The position numbers were made by a program, and so were the translations under genes. From an uncultured Rhodospirillales bacterium (GTDB taxonomy: Bacteria; Pseudomonadota; Alphaproteobacteria; Acetobacterales; Acetobacteraceae), in the NCBI GenBank assembly GCA_903932545.1, contig CAIZGT010000300.1, positions 1 through 5,585 on the forward strand: 5,585 bases of DNA. The letters run 5' to 3'. A model generated the notes under the pieces. That model saw only the letters and a list, made by a program, of their open reading frames with translations. It did no database searches and was not told where the DNA came from. Shown one piece after another: positions 4,954 through 5,585 of this stretch. Within the stretch, counting starts at the first letter, position 1; each line of letters opens with the position of its first letter.

Positions 4954-5585
4954 ATGCCACGCGGTGACCTCTTCCCCGATATCGGACCCTACGAGACCGG
5001 CCAACTGCCGCTGTCCAGCAACCATGTCATGTATTGGGAGCAGGTCGGCAATCCCAACGGTCCGGCGGTGCTGTTTCTGCATGGTGGGCCGGGGGCAGGG
5101 GCCGGGGCGGTGCATCGCCGGTTCTTTGATCCACAATTTTGGCGGCTGATTATTTATGACCAGCGCGGTTCTGGTCGATCGCGCCCGCTGGGCGGGATTG
5201 AGGCGAACACCACGCCAGATCTGGTCATGGATATCGAGCGCCTGCGCCGCCATCTCGGCATTGATCGCTGGCTGCTGTTCGGCGGCTCCTGGGGTTCCAC
5301 GCTGGCACTCGCCTATGCCCAGTCTCATCGCGACCGCGTGGCCGGGCTGGTGTTGCGCGGGATATTTCTAGGAAGGCCGTCTGAGGTTGAGTGGTTCTTG
5401 CACGGCATGCGAACGGTGTTCGCGGAGGCACATGCGAATTTTGTCGGGTTTCTGCCCGAGCATGAGCGCAGCGATATCCTGGCAGGCTATCTGCGCCGAC
5501 TGTGCCACCCAGACCCGATGATCCACATGCCCGCCGCGCGCGCATGGTCCACTTATGAAGGCTCGTGCTCCACGCTGATGCCAAG
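4954..5585 (+). CDS. pip: Proline iminopeptidase, alpha/beta hydrolase (3'-partial)
   Basis: This is a cytoplasmic serine peptidase (family S33) that removes N-terminal proline from peptides. The window holds 210 codons of about 315. Motifs follow the family in order: LFPDIGPYETGQL (6-18), oxyanion loop HGGPG (43-47), DQRGSGRS (69-76), NTTPDLV (85-91), DIERLRRHLGI (93-103), and the nucleophile elbow GGSWGS (110-115) with Ser112. LVLRGIFLGRPSE (132-144) then leads into the cap domain and AWSTYEGSCS (197-206). The Asp and His of the triad lie beyond the right edge, so intactness cannot be judged. The start is the ATG at 4954, which gives the normal N-terminus. It has only a weak AGAAG 5 nt upstream and a TATAGA just before, so the mRNA may be leaderless or nearly so. 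It is divergent from ygdD. Confidence 0.95.
   Translation, partial: MPRGDLFPDIGPYETGQLPLSSNHVMYWEQVGNPNGPAVLFLHGGPGAGAGAVHRRFFDPQFWRLIIYDQRGSGRSRPLGGIEANTTPDLVMDIERLRRHLGIDRWLLFGGSWGSTLALAYAQSHRDRVAGLVLRGIFLGRPSEVEWFLHGMRTVFAEAHANFVGFLPEHERSDILAGYLRRLCHPDPMIHMPAARAWSTYEGSCSTLMP

Noticed and set aside
4642..5328. 228-codon minus-strand open frame across ygdD and the start of pip
   Set aside because: It runs through two genes supported by clear family motifs in other frames, and its own translation resembles no protein family.

Overview
This is a GC-rich, densely coded bacterial window. The gene families, the codon use and the conserved pip sequence suggest an alphaproteobacterium, but the order cannot be resolved from the sequence alone. 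Six protein-coding loci and one interesting non-coding interval are visible. The first and last genes run off the window edges.

Layout. (1) 1-2575, plus strand: a two-gene nucleotide-sugar module. It holds the C-terminal three quarters or so of a CapD/WbpM/PglF-type NDP-sugar 4,6-dehydratase, coupled by an ATGA overlap to a DegT/DnrJ/EryC1/StrS PLP aminotransferase that resembles WbpE most closely. Together they would make an amino-sugar nucleotide for a surface polysaccharide or a protein glycan. (2) 2576-2709: an intergenic stretch almost filled by an imperfect palindromic repeat-like element of about 91 bp. (3) 2710-3216, plus: a small exported protein that carries the signature of an EndoU endoribonuclease domain. 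It has two active-site-type histidines at the viral NendoU spacing, a C-terminal T-x-F-P, but no lysine at the expected place. (4) 3217-3607, plus: the remains of a vapBC-type toxin-antitoxin locus. A CRP-like palindrome and an operator-like palindrome are followed directly by a VapC PIN-domain toxin lacking its N-terminus, and there is no antitoxin. (5) 3556-4913, minus strand: ygdD (DUF423 membrane protein) and rlmM (23S rRNA 2'-O-methyltransferase of the FtsJ fold), joined by a TGATG overlap. This is the same gene pair found adjacent in Escherichia coli. (6) 4954-5585, plus: the start of a proline iminopeptidase, divergent from ygdD across only 40 bp.

The sugar genes and the ygdD-rlmM-pip block look like ordinary chromosomal genes. 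The 2.58-3.61 kb segment between them looks like an accessory island, with a repeat element, an exported candidate RNase and a decayed toxin-antitoxin locus. It ends by running into the 3' end of rlmM, whose last 17 or so codons are read from the antisense strand of the vapC remnant. The EndoU-like protein is the most interesting item. The other observations are regulatory or evolutionary.
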